Source: an uncultured Clostridia bacterium (GTDB lineage Bacteria > Bacillota > Clostridia > Lachnospirales > Lachnospiraceae). From it: DNA of 35,178 nt. Shown one piece after another: positions 25,546 to 33,371 of the stretch. The notes under the pieces are model-generated. The model saw only the letters and a program-made list of their open reading frames with translations. It made no database searches and was not told the DNA's origin. The stretch covers positions 1 through 35,178 of the forward strand of contig CAMOXU010000018.1 of NCBI GenBank assembly GCA_946629525.1, read 5' to 3'. The first letter of the stretch is position 1. Each line of letters starts with the position of its first letter. A program made the translations under genes and the position numbers.

Positions 25546-27225
25546 ATGAAAGCATTCAAGCGCGCGTGGCTGCATTTTCCGATCGCGAAGAAGACGAGAA
25601 GCTTTACGATGCTCGTCATCTTCGTCATCGCTCTCGCCATCACTTTAAGTCTGATCATCAACGGGACATCCCTGGCCAGCCTGGGCGGCATGGTGAGGGC
25701 TGCTTCTGCATGCACGATGGCGCAGGAGGCGATGGGAAAGGAAGTCGAGGCGCTCACGAATTACGTCAGGCAGCCGAGAAACGGCAGCAGGGAAGAGCTC
25801 GCCCGGGCCATCGGGGAGACGGAGAAAGCCATCAACGCGCTCCCGTCGGACTATGAGGAGCTCGGTCCGGAGAGGTACGGGCGCACCTGGCGGGTCCTGA
25901 ATACATATGGAGAGTACGCGAAGCACAGGGATCAGATCGTGACGCTCACGGAACGGGAGGACGGCGATATTCAGCTCTTCTATAAGGTCAGTGAGATGCA
26001 GGGCCATCTGTCGGGATATCTGCAGGATCTCACTCAGATCACGGTCGCGGAGGACTCGGAGGATTATCAGCAGAGGCAGGCCTTCTTCGGAATGATCCCC
26101 CTTATTCTGGCTGCCCTCGCCGCAGCGGTGATCGTTTTTACCTGGGCGAGCGCCCGGCTTTTCTCGGAAAGCCTCGTCACGCCGATTCAGACGCTTGCCG
26201 GTGCCGTCAGAGAGATCTCGAAGAATGATTTCCTGGGCGACGATGTGGTGGTGGACAACGAGGACGAGCTGGGCGAGCTGGTCGACTCCTTCAATCAGAT
26301 GAAGAACAGTATGGCCCGCCATCTTGCAACGCTGGAGGAGAACAGGGTCCTCACGGAGAAGATCCACAGTCAGGAGCTGCAGCGCATAGAGGCGGAGAAA
26401 AAGCTGGATACGGCGCGGCTCGATCTGCTGCGGAGCCAGATGGATCCGCATTTTCTCTTCAACACGCTGAACACGATCGCCGGGATGGCGGAGCTCGAGG
26501 AGGCGGAGACGACGGAGAAGATGATCCGGAGCCTTTCGAGCATTTTCCGCTATAATCTGCAGACGACAGCACAGTTCGCAGCCCTCTCGAGGGAGATGAA
26601 GGTGGTGCGGGATTATATGTATCTGCAGCAGATGCGGTTCGGAGACCGGATCCGCTACGAGGAGGAGATCGCCCGCGACGTCGATCCGGACAGAGTCACC
26701 GTGCCGGCTCTTATCATCCAGCCCCTCGTGGAGAATGCGGTGATCCATGGCCTGTCGCACTCGCTGGAGGGCGGTAAGGTATGCATTTTTATAAGCAGGA
26801 CGGAGGAGAATGACGCGGGATTTATCGTGATCCGCATAGAAGACACCGGGGAGGGTATGGATGAGGAGACTCTTCTCAAGGTCCGTGCGGAGATCGAGGC
26901 AGGAGGACGTCCGGTACGAATGGGGACGACAGCTCAGGGGAAACTCCCGGAACGTGCTGGTGCAGGCACTCCCGAAGAGCATTCGTCTGACGAAATTCCG
27001 GGAGAGAACGGGAGTGAGCCGAAGGAAAAATCCGTTGAGGCAGAGCATGCCGCCGGTGCAGAGTCTGAGAACGAACTGCGAAAGGAGCGGCGCGTAGGCA
27101 TCGGGCTCGGAAATGTCGCCTGGCGCATCCGTGATGTGTATAAAGACGGTAATATGACGATCGAGAGCAGAAAAGGGGAGGGAACAGTGGTGACACTGTT
27201 CATTCCGGAGGTGAATGATGGGTGA
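25546..27225 (+). CDS. Sensor histidine kinase, YesM/LytS type
   Basis: From the ATG at 25546 the product is 559 residues: membrane helix about 20-38, extracytoplasmic sensor about 40-180, second helix about 182-203, HAMP linker to about 260, then the His-kinase domain with phospho-acceptor H302 (DPHFLFNTLN) and the ATPase N box (PLVENAVIHG), G1 (EDTGEGM) and G2 (GIGLGNV). Between G1 and G2 there is a 55-residue Gly/Glu/Ser-rich insert. Such kinases sense extracellular sugars, often together with a binding protein. An upstream in-frame ATG at 25444 gives an unlikely leader. The chosen start lacks a strong ribosome site, and TATAAT lies only eight bases before it, so a leaderless or weak start is possible. 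It overlaps the response regulator gene. Confidence 0.88.
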   Translation: MKAFKRAWLHFPIAKKTRSFTMLVIFVIALAITLSLIINGTSLASLGGMVRAASACTMAQEAMGKEVEALTNYVRQPRNGSREELARAIGETEKAINALPSDYEELGPERYGRTWRVLNTYGEYAKHRDQIVTLTEREDGDIQLFYKVSEMQGHLSGYLQDLTQITVAEDSEDYQQRQAFFGMIPLILAALAAAVIVFTWASARLFSESLVTPIQTLAGAVREISKNDFLGDDVVVDNEDELGELVDSFNQMKNSMARHLATLEENRVLTEKIHSQELQRIEAEKKLDTARLDLLRSQMDPHFLFNTLNTIAGMAELEEAETTEKMIRSLSSIFRYNLQTTAQFAALSREMKVVRDYMYLQQMRFGDRIRYEEEIARDVDPDRVTVPALIIQPLVENAVIHGLSHSLEGGKVCIFISRTEENDAGFIVIRIEDTGEGMDEETLLKVRAEIEAGGRPVRMGTTAQGKLPERAGAGTPEEHSSDEIPGENGSEPKEKSVEAEHAAGAESENELRKERRVGIGLGNVAWRIRDVYKDGNMTIESRKGEGTVVTLFIPEVNDG

Positions 27226-28012
27226 TGCAAAAATGGGGATCCTGATCGCGGACGATGAGCCGATCGAGCGCCTTGTGCTCGGAAGAAAGCTTGGAAAGCT
27301 TCTGGGAAGCGACAGCGGCTGTGAGATCATTTCCGCAGCCAACGGGAAGGAAGCTCTGCAGTTCTATCATGAAAAAAAGCCGGGGGTCATGATCCTCGAT
27401 ATTCGAATGCCGGGCCTTTCCGGACTTGAGGTGGCCGAGAAAGTCCGGGAGACGGATCAGGACTGTGTGATCATCTTTCTCACGGCTTTTGACGAGTTCT
27501 CCTATGCCAGAAAGGCCATCACGGTCCGCGCCCTCGATTATCTGCTGAAGCCCTGCGAGGAGGCGGAGCTCTTCACTGTCGTGGAGGAGGCCCTCCGTAT
27601 TGCGGAGCTTCGAAAGGCATCGAGAGAGAAAACAGTGGATATTCCGAAAGGAACCGATGAGAAGGAAGGGACCGCTGAGGCTGAAGGGTCGCCGGAAGAC
27701 CGCAGACAGGCTTTTATCCGGGAATACATTGAGAAAAATTATATGAGGGATCTGTCGATCCAGGAGATCGCTGATCAGCTGGGATATTCCGAGGTCTATT
27801 TCTGCAGGATCTTCAAGCAGTCCTTCGGGCAGAGCTTCGTCAGCTACCTGACGAATTACCGGATCGGGGAGGCGTGCCGCCTGCTCCGCGAGGAAAGGGT
27901 CAGTGTCCGGGAGGCCGGCATCGCGGTCGGATATATGGATTCCAATTATTTCACGAAGGTGTTCCGAAGGATCAGAGGCGTCACGCCGTCGGAGTACCGG
28001 GCCGGTCAGTGA
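27215..28012 (+). CDS. Response regulator with AraC-type DNA-binding domain (YesN type)
   Basis: The 265-residue protein has a receiver domain (acidic pocket DD at 13-14, phosphorylation site D62 in MILDIRMPG, K of LKPCEE) and a C-terminal AraC/XylS domain with two helix-turn-helix units (SIQEIADQLGYSEVYFCRIF and AGIAVGYMDSNYFTKVFRR). A Glu/Gly-rich linker joins them. GGAGGTG precedes ATG; it starts inside the kinase gene, so both form one operon. AraC-type regulators of this class bind direct repeats near weak promoters. The TRAP genes downstream show such a site. Confidence 0.93.
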   Translation: MMGDAKMGILIADDEPIERLVLGRKLGKLLGSDSGCEIISAANGKEALQFYHEKKPGVMILDIRMPGLSGLEVAEKVRETDQDCVIIFLTAFDEFSYARKAITVRALDYLLKPCEEAELFTVVEEALRIAELRKASREKTVDIPKGTDEKEGTAEAEGSPEDRRQAFIREYIEKNYMRDLSIQEIADQLGYSEVYFCRIFKQSFGQSFVSYLTNYRIGEACRLLREERVSVREAGIAVGYMDSNYFTKVFRRIRGVTPSEYRAGQ

Positions 28013-28015
28013 TGC

Positions 28016-28145
28016 GGGAGTGCCCCGGACTCCGCCCGGCAGGGGGATTTCGGTAATGATGCCGCAGATCGCGGAAAACAGGGAGTGCCCCGGACGCCGC
28101 CGGAAAGGGGACTTTCAGGGAACTGCGGAGATCCGGCGGAACGGA
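28016..28145 (+). repeat. 65-bp direct tandem duplication behind the response regulator
   Basis: GGGAGTGCCCCGGA occurs at 28016-28029 and 28081-28094, exactly 65 bases apart, and the following bases match partly (CCGC, GGGGATTTC/GGGGACTTTC, GCAGATC/GGAGATC). No reading frame is supported here. Confidence 0.7.
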
Positions 28146-28194
28146 GCGCAGTATTCTGCAGACATCCGATGGGAATTTTGATGATATGAGTTTC

Positions 28195-28246
28195 TCCTGC
28201 GGACCGCGCATGTAGTCAAAAATGCCGAGTCTGCAGGATTTTTTTG
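28195..28246 (+). terminator. Terminator of the yesM-yesN-like operon
   Basis: TCCTGCGGAC (28195-28204) pairs with GTCTGCAGGA (28229-28238), one G-U pair, followed by seven T. It is about 185 bases past the regulator stop. Confidence 0.78.
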
Positions 28247-28281
28247 TCCCGATTCGTAAAAAATGAACAGAAATTGTTAGG

Positions 28282-28339
28282 ATTTTACGGGTCATGTTAA
28301 ATATTTTCGGGTCACCGATCCCGCTTCCGGTGCTACAAT
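28282..28339 (+). promoter_or_regulatory. TRAP operon promoter with two 20-bp-spaced direct repeats
   Basis: CGGGTCA occurs at 28288-28294 and 28308-28314, each preceded by ATTTT. The spacing is 20 bases, about two DNA turns. A good -10 TACAAT lies at 28334-28339, but the -35 position (28311-28316) reads GTCACC, a poor match, and is covered by the second repeat. This is the typical architecture of an AraC-type activator site. The YesN-type regulator next door is the natural candidate. The 369-base gap 28013-28381 also holds the 65-bp repeat and the terminator above. Confidence 0.6.
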
Positions 28340-28381
28340 TAACGCAGTTGCAAAAGATACTTTTGATAAGGGAGGTTTCAC

Positions 28382-29434
28382 ATGAAAAAGAAAGTATTGG
28401 CATCTCTTATGGCAGCAGTGATGGCACTCGGCCTCGCAGCCTGCGGCGGCTCTTCCGCATCAGGGTCATCAGGCACGGCATCCGGCACGACCGGCGGTGA
28501 TGCATCCGGCGATCCGGAAGTCAAACTGGTCATGGCTGAGGTCAACCCGCTTGATACGATCGTAGGTATGACGGACAAGTATTTCGCTGACAAGGTCGAA
28601 GAGCTTTCCGGCGGCACAGTCCACATTGACCTTCAGGACAGCGGTGTTCTCGGATCCGAGAATGACGTTCTTGACTCCATGCTGGGCGGCGACGACTCCA
28701 TCGACATCTCCAGAATCTCTGCATTCGCTCTTTCAAGCTACGGCTGCGAAAAGTCAATGCTCCTCTCCATCCCGTTCACATGGGAGAACAGAGATCACTT
28801 CTGGGCATTCGCAGAGAGCGATCTTGCAGATGAGTTCCTGAAGGAGCCGGAAGATCTCGGACTCGGTGTTCAGGGTGTCTTCTACGGTGAGGAAGGCTTC
28901 CGTCATTTCTTCTTCAAGAACCCGGTTACCGGCATCGAAGATCTCAAGGGTCTCAAGATCCGTGTTTCCAATGACCCGGTCATGAACGGTATGGTCGAAG
29001 GCCTTGGCGCTTCCCCGACAGTCGTTTCCTTCGGTGAGCTTTACAGTGCTCTTCAGACAGGTGTTGTCGATGCAGCTGAGCAGCCGATCGCGAACTATAA
29101 GTCCAATTCCTTCCAGGAAGTTGCTCCGACACTCCTTCTTGACGGCCATACACTGGGCGCTGTTGAGGTCATCATTTCCGACATCGCTATGGATAAGCTG
29201 ACAGACGCACAGAAGGAAGCGATCTTCGCAGCCGGCAAGGAAGCTGAAGCTTACAATAAGTCCATCTCCAAGGAGAAGGAAGACGAAGTCCTTAAGGAAC
29301 TCAAGGACGGCGGATGCAACGTTGTTGAGGTTACAGATCTCGCTCCGTGGAGAGAGGCCTGCGCAAAGGTCATCGAGGACAACACAAAGTCTCAGGCTGA
29401 CCTGTATCAGCAGATCCTTGACTTTGCAAAATAA
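28382..29434 (+). CDS. dctP: TRAP transporter solute-binding lipoprotein, DctP family
   Basis: The 350-residue protein starts with a lipoprotein signal peptide (LGLAAC, C21) and a Ser/Gly/Thr linker. The DctP fold follows with the characteristic phrases GLKIRVSNDPVMNGMVEGLG (Arg that binds the carboxylate), YSALQTGVVDAAEQP and NYKSNSF. AGGGAGG precedes ATG. DctP proteins capture carboxylates such as uronates; hexuronate would fit the UxuB-type enzyme further downstream. Codon usage is strongly biased, suggesting high expression. Confidence 0.93.
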   Translation: MKKKVLASLMAAVMALGLAACGGSSASGSSGTASGTTGGDASGDPEVKLVMAEVNPLDTIVGMTDKYFADKVEELSGGTVHIDLQDSGVLGSENDVLDSMLGGDDSIDISRISAFALSSYGCEKSMLLSIPFTWENRDHFWAFAESDLADEFLKEPEDLGLGVQGVFYGEEGFRHFFFKNPVTGIEDLKGLKIRVSNDPVMNGMVEGLGASPTVVSFGELYSALQTGVVDAAEQPIANYKSNSFQEVAPTLLLDGHTLGAVEVIISDIAMDKLTDAQKEAIFAAGKEAEAYNKSISKEKEDEVLKELKDGGCNVVEVTDLAPWREACAKVIEDNTKSQADLYQQILDFAK

Positions 29435-29466
29435 TTGAAGCTTCGGTTTCATAACAGACTGACATG

Positions 29467-29497
29467 AGGGCATCAGGCCGTGCCTGATGCCCTTTTC
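29467..29497 (+). terminator. Attenuating terminator between dctP and dctQ
   Basis: A 12-bp perfect stem (29467-29478 with 29482-29493) is followed by TTTTCATT, 30 bases after the dctP stop and directly before the dctQ start. It would let binding protein be made in excess over the membrane subunits. Confidence 0.75.
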
Positions 29498-29522
29498 ATT
29501 ACTGAAAAAGGGGAAAGTGAAA

Positions 29523-30092
29523 ATGCCGAAATTCTTTGACACATTAGACAAAGTAAAGCCGGTATACGATGTGGTCGACAAGGTCCTCCTTTTTATCTGC
29601 AAGATCTTTCTGGTCGCTGATATCCTGATCACATCCTTTGCTGTGGCAGGACGCTACGTTCCGTTCATTCCGGATCCGTCCTGGTCGGAGGAAGTTGTCC
29701 TCACCTGTATGTCCTATATGGCGGTTCTCTCCGCCGCGCTGGCGATCCGCCGCAAAGCGCACATCCGCATGACAGCATTTGACCGGTTCCTTCCGGCAAA
29801 TCTGCTCAAGACACTTGACATCATCGCCGACATCGCAGTGCTCGTACTGGGCATCGTCATGCTGGTCATCGGCTGGCAGTATGCGTCGACGATCGGCGGA
29901 AGAGGGACTTATGTCTCCATGCCGAACGTCTCCCGTTTCTGGATGTATGCTCCGATCCCGGTAGCGGGCTTCTTCATGATCATCTTTGAGCTCGAGGCGA
30001 TCGTAAATGATCTCAAGGCCTTCTACAGGAAGGACACGGAATACGACCTGAAGAATCAGGCTGAGAGAATGATCAAGGAGGCCCAGTCATGA
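29523..30092 (+). CDS. dctQ: TRAP transporter small membrane subunit, DctQ family
   Basis: The start at 29523 (MPKFFDTLDK) has GGGGAAAG upstream. The 189-residue product has four membrane helices and the DctQ phrase SWSEEVVLTCMSYMAVLSAA followed by RRKAHIRM. It makes the accessory domain that couples to DctM. The next gene overlaps by four bases. Confidence 0.92.
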   Translation: MPKFFDTLDKVKPVYDVVDKVLLFICKIFLVADILITSFAVAGRYVPFIPDPSWSEEVVLTCMSYMAVLSAALAIRRKAHIRMTAFDRFLPANLLKTLDIIADIAVLVLGIVMLVIGWQYASTIGGRGTYVSMPNVSRFWMYAPIPVAGFFMIIFELEAIVNDLKAFYRKDTEYDLKNQAERMIKEAQS

Positions 30093-31387
30093 ATACGAGT
30101 TCAGTTGCAATTATCATTCTTATCGTCGGCTTCCTTCTGCTGATCATCCTTCGTTTCCCGGTCGCCTACGCGGTCGCGCTGGCATCCATGGCCTGCCTCG
30201 TCTATCAGGGCAAGTCTCTGAACGCTCTCTGCCAGCAGATGGTCAAGGGTATCAGCTCCTTCTCACTGATGGCGGTTCCGTTCTTTATCACCATGGGTAT
30301 TCTCATGGGCAGCGGCGGTATTTCGGAAAAACTGATCGCGCTGGCCAACGCCTGCGTCGGCTGGATGCGCGGCGGCATGGCCATGGTCAACATCGTCGCC
30401 TCCTATTTCTTCGGCGGCATCTCCGGCTCGGCTTCAGCGGACACTGCTTCCCTCGGATCCATCCTGATCCCGATGATGGTCGACCAGGGCTATGACGGAG
30501 ATTTCTCGACAGCGGTCACGATCACATCCTCCTGCGAAGGACTTCTTGTTCCGCCTTCCCACAACATGGTCATCTACGCCATGGCTGCGGGCGGTGTATC
30601 GGTCGGAAGACTTTTCCTTGCAGGCTATATTCCGGGCGCGATCCTGGCGATCTCCCTCATGGTCGGTTCCTATATTATCTCCGTGAAGAGGAACTATCCG
30701 AAGGGTGAGCCGTTCAGCTTCTCCAAGCTTCTGAAGCAGCTCGGAACCAGTATCTGGGCGCTTGCCGCGATCCTGATCGTCGTCGTCGGCGTCGTGGCCG
30801 GTGTGTTCACAGCTACCGAGTCTGCCGCGATCGCAGTTATCTACTCGCTGCTCGTCTCTGTATTCATTTACAAGGGACTCACATGGAAGGGCGTGTGGAA
30901 AGCGCTTGACGGCTGTATTGATACGCTGTCGATCGTTCTGATCCTGATCTCGACATCCAGTATCTTCGGATACTGCCTGACACAGCTCCATGTTCCGGAT
31001 CTGGCGAGCTCCGCCATCCTGGGCCTGACAGACAACAAGATCATCATCTTCCTGCTGGTCGACCTGATCATCCTTCTGCTCGGCTGCATCATGGATATGT
31101 CCCCGATCATCCTGATCACGACACCGATCCTTCTTCCGATCGTAATGGAACTTGGCATGGATCCGATCCAGTTCGGTATCATCATGGTATTGAACTGCGG
31201 TATCGGTCTTCTGACGCCGCCGGTCGGAGCGGTCCTCTTCATCGGATCCGCCGTCGCAAAGCTCAAGATGGAGCAGGTCGTCAAAGCGACGCTTCCATTC
31301 TATCTCTGCATGCTGATCGCGCTGATCCTCATCACGTTCATTCCGCAGATCTCGCTCTTCCTGCCGAATCTGCTGATGCCGTCGTGA
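30089..31387 (+). CDS. dctM: TRAP transporter large membrane subunit, DctM family
   Basis: The 432-residue protein has about 12 hydrophobic helices and the family phrases SGSASADTASLGSILIPMM (sodium/transport core), PPSHNMVIYAMAAGGVSVG and a second repeat with GLLTPPVGAVLF. The internal two-fold repeat is typical. Transport is driven by the sodium gradient in known members. The C-terminus is complete. A terminator follows. Confidence 0.94.
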   Translation: MNTSSVAIIILIVGFLLLIILRFPVAYAVALASMACLVYQGKSLNALCQQMVKGISSFSLMAVPFFITMGILMGSGGISEKLIALANACVGWMRGGMAMVNIVASYFFGGISGSASADTASLGSILIPMMVDQGYDGDFSTAVTITSSCEGLLVPPSHNMVIYAMAAGGVSVGRLFLAGYIPGAILAISLMVGSYIISVKRNYPKGEPFSFSKLLKQLGTSIWALAAILIVVVGVVAGVFTATESAAIAVIYSLLVSVFIYKGLTWKGVWKALDGCIDTLSIVLILISTSSIFGYCLTQLHVPDLASSAILGLTDNKIIIFLLVDLIILLLGCIMDMSPIILITTPILLPIVMELGMDPIQFGIIMVLNCGIGLLTPPVGAVLFIGSAVAKLKMEQVVKATLPFYLCMLIALILITFIPQISLFLPNLLMPS

Positions 31388-31413
31388 CAGAATAGTAACG
31401 AAAACTTTTGGAT

Positions 31414-31447
31414 TGTCCGGAGGCCTCATGACTTCCGGACATTTATT
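31414..31447 (+). terminator. Terminator behind dctM
   Basis: TGTCCGGA (31414-31421) pairs with TCCGGACA (31434-31441), followed by TTTATTCTTTT. Confidence 0.7.
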
Positions 31448-31485
31448 CTTTTACCTGTATTAATAAGAAAGTATAGAGAGATCAT

Positions 31486-32178
31486 ATGAATCTGACAATC
31501 ATCCTGATCATGATCGCCGTGCTGATCGTTCTGCCGATCATCTTTGCCCGTATGTCCGGGAGAAACCCCATGGAGATGTTCTTCGGCTCCCGCGTGAACG
31601 ACACTTCCTTCGCCGGAGAGAAGACGGAGAACGAGAAGAAGGCCGCTCCGAAGGGCCGGGAGAAGAACAGCACAAAGAATGACATTATGGTCCTCATCTC
31701 GAGGGTCCTTACCTACGCGCGGCGAAACCGTTTTTATGCCATTGTTCCAGGAACGGTGACAATCGGGGACCGGACTGCTTCTCTCGCAGCCATCGTCGTG
31801 ACCCGCGGGTGCGTGCTGGGCGTCAACTGCTATGGCTTTGGCGGCAGCATCGAGGGAAAGAGCGGGAGCTCGGACTGGGTCCAGACGCTGAACGGCGAAC
31901 GGAAGAGCTTTCCGAGCCCGACCGTGAAAAATGAAGAACAGCGGAAGATCCTTGCGGACGTCCTGGCCGATGCAGGTCATGCGAATGTGAATGCACAGGT
32001 CGTCGGCGTATTTACGGAGCCGAAGGTTCGATTTACGAAAGTGGCGGGAAAAGGATGCTACACCATGGATACCTTCAGGGAATTCCTCTCATCCGATGCC
32101 TGTATGTGCACAAAAGACCTCGATCCTTCCGAGATCGGGAAAAAGCTGGAAGCCTATGTGAAGCGGACGGAGTCATAA
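31486..32178 (+). CDS. Membrane-anchored NERD-like protein
   Basis: The 230-residue protein begins with a hydrophobic helix (TIILIMIAVLIVLPIIFA). Residues about 65-150 resemble the NERD domain: a Tyr/Phe-rich start (RNRFYAIVPGTV), the beta strands AIVVTRGCVLGVN, and SIEGKSGSSDWVQTLNG with the typical G-x-W layout. The usual nuclease-like D...ExK residues are not clear, so it is probably a divergent, perhaps inactive, relative. The start codon has GAGAGAT upstream, a weak site. It lies between TRAP genes and a second binding protein, with no obvious link to sugars. Assignment is tentative. Confidence 0.55.
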   Translation: MNLTIILIMIAVLIVLPIIFARMSGRNPMEMFFGSRVNDTSFAGEKTENEKKAAPKGREKNSTKNDIMVLISRVLTYARRNRFYAIVPGTVTIGDRTASLAAIVVTRGCVLGVNCYGFGGSIEGKSGSSDWVQTLNGERKSFPSPTVKNEEQRKILADVLADAGHANVNAQVVGVFTEPKVRFTKVAGKGCYTMDTFREFLSSDACMCTKDLDPSEIGKKLEAYVKRTES

Positions 32179-32185
32179 AAAACGA

Positions 32186-33295
32186 ATGAAAAGAAGAGCC
32201 AAAAACAGTATAATAAATGTATTGAGAGCTTTCTGCCTGCTGATTTCTGCCGTCTGTCTGACGGGCTGCTCCGCAGCGGGTGCCGGCGGAAGTGAACCCA
32301 CGATCCCGGAGGATGCGGAAAGTGCAGCTGTCGGGGCAGGGATGGACATCCATGCAGCCCTCTCGGAGGAGTACGCGGGCACGGTCCCGGAATTTGTCTT
32401 CCTCTATGCCGAGAACCAGTCCTACGACTACCCCACGACTCAGGGAGCGTACCGCTTTGCCCGCATGGTGCATGAGCAGACGGAGGGACGGATCCAGATA
32501 CGGATCTATGCGGACGCGGAGCTTGGTTCGGAGGAGGATCTGATCAGGCAGCTCACATACGGAGGCTGTGATTTTATGCGTGCCTCCATCGCCACGCTCA
32601 CAGAGTACAACCCTGAGGCAAACGTCCTCATGATGCCTTACCTCTATGACTCCCAGGAGCAGATGTGGAATGTTCTTCTGGGCGAGATCGGCGACGAGCT
32701 CATGGCGTCCTTTGAGGGGACGGGGATCGTTCCGCTCAACTGGTATGACGCGGGCGTGCGGAACTTTTATTTCAGCGAACCGGTCCGAAGCGTCGAAGAC
32801 CTTTCCGGGAAGAAAATCCGCGTACAGGATTCCGCGCTCATGCAGGATTTTATCAGGATCATCGGAGGGGAACCGGTGATCACCGTTTTCGACGATGTCT
32901 ATGAAGCTCTGGAAACCGAGCGGGTGGACGGGGCGGAGAATAACTGGAGCTCCTATGAATCGATGGACCACTATGAGGTGGCACCCTACTATGTGCCGGA
33001 CGGCCATACCAGGATTCCCGAACTCGTCCTTATGAGCGGGGTGACGATGGAGAAGATCTCCGAGGAGGATGCAGCGATCATCAGGGAATGCGCCAGGAGC
33101 TGCACGGCCTACGAGAGAGCGCTCTGGCAGGAACGGGAGGAGGAATCCAGAAGACTGGTCATCGCCTCCGGTACCGAGGTGATCGGTTTTTCCGACGAGG
33201 AGATCAGGAAGCTTCGGGAAATCGTTGCGCCGCTGTATGAGCAGTACTGCGGTGAGTATATGGATCTTATTGAGAGGATTCGCGCGACAAATTAG
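32186..33295 (+). CDS. Second TRAP-type solute-binding lipoprotein, DctP family
   Basis: The 369-residue protein has a lipoprotein signal (CLTGC, C28). The mature part shows DctP phrases: GRIQIRIYADAELGSEEDLI, VRNFYFSEPVRSVEDLSGKK, IRVQDSALMQDFI and RVDGAENNWSSYESM, closer to the uronate-type DctP consensus than the first one. It lacks its own DctQ/DctM, so it may share those upstream or act in sensing. It starts seven bases after the NERD-like gene; the ribosome site is weak (GGAG at 13 bases). Codon usage is less biased than for the first dctP. Confidence 0.85.
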   Translation: MKRRAKNSIINVLRAFCLLISAVCLTGCSAAGAGGSEPTIPEDAESAAVGAGMDIHAALSEEYAGTVPEFVFLYAENQSYDYPTTQGAYRFARMVHEQTEGRIQIRIYADAELGSEEDLIRQLTYGGCDFMRASIATLTEYNPEANVLMMPYLYDSQEQMWNVLLGEIGDELMASFEGTGIVPLNWYDAGVRNFYFSEPVRSVEDLSGKKIRVQDSALMQDFIRIIGGEPVITVFDDVYEALETERVDGAENNWSSYESMDHYEVAPYYVPDGHTRIPELVLMSGVTMEKISEEDAAIIRECARSCTAYERALWQEREEESRRLVIASGTEVIGFSDEEIRKLREIVAPLYEQYCGEYMDLIERIRATN

Positions 33296-33371
33296 TTTAA
33301 AGCCTGCATATGCGGCATCAAACATGTCCGGAATCTTTATCATGCCTACGGGCGAAGAAAGGAAGTCAACC

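Noticed and set aside
25645..27342. 565-residue minus-strand open frame opposite the sensor kinase
   Set aside because: Shadow of the kinase gene; no start signal, no domain.
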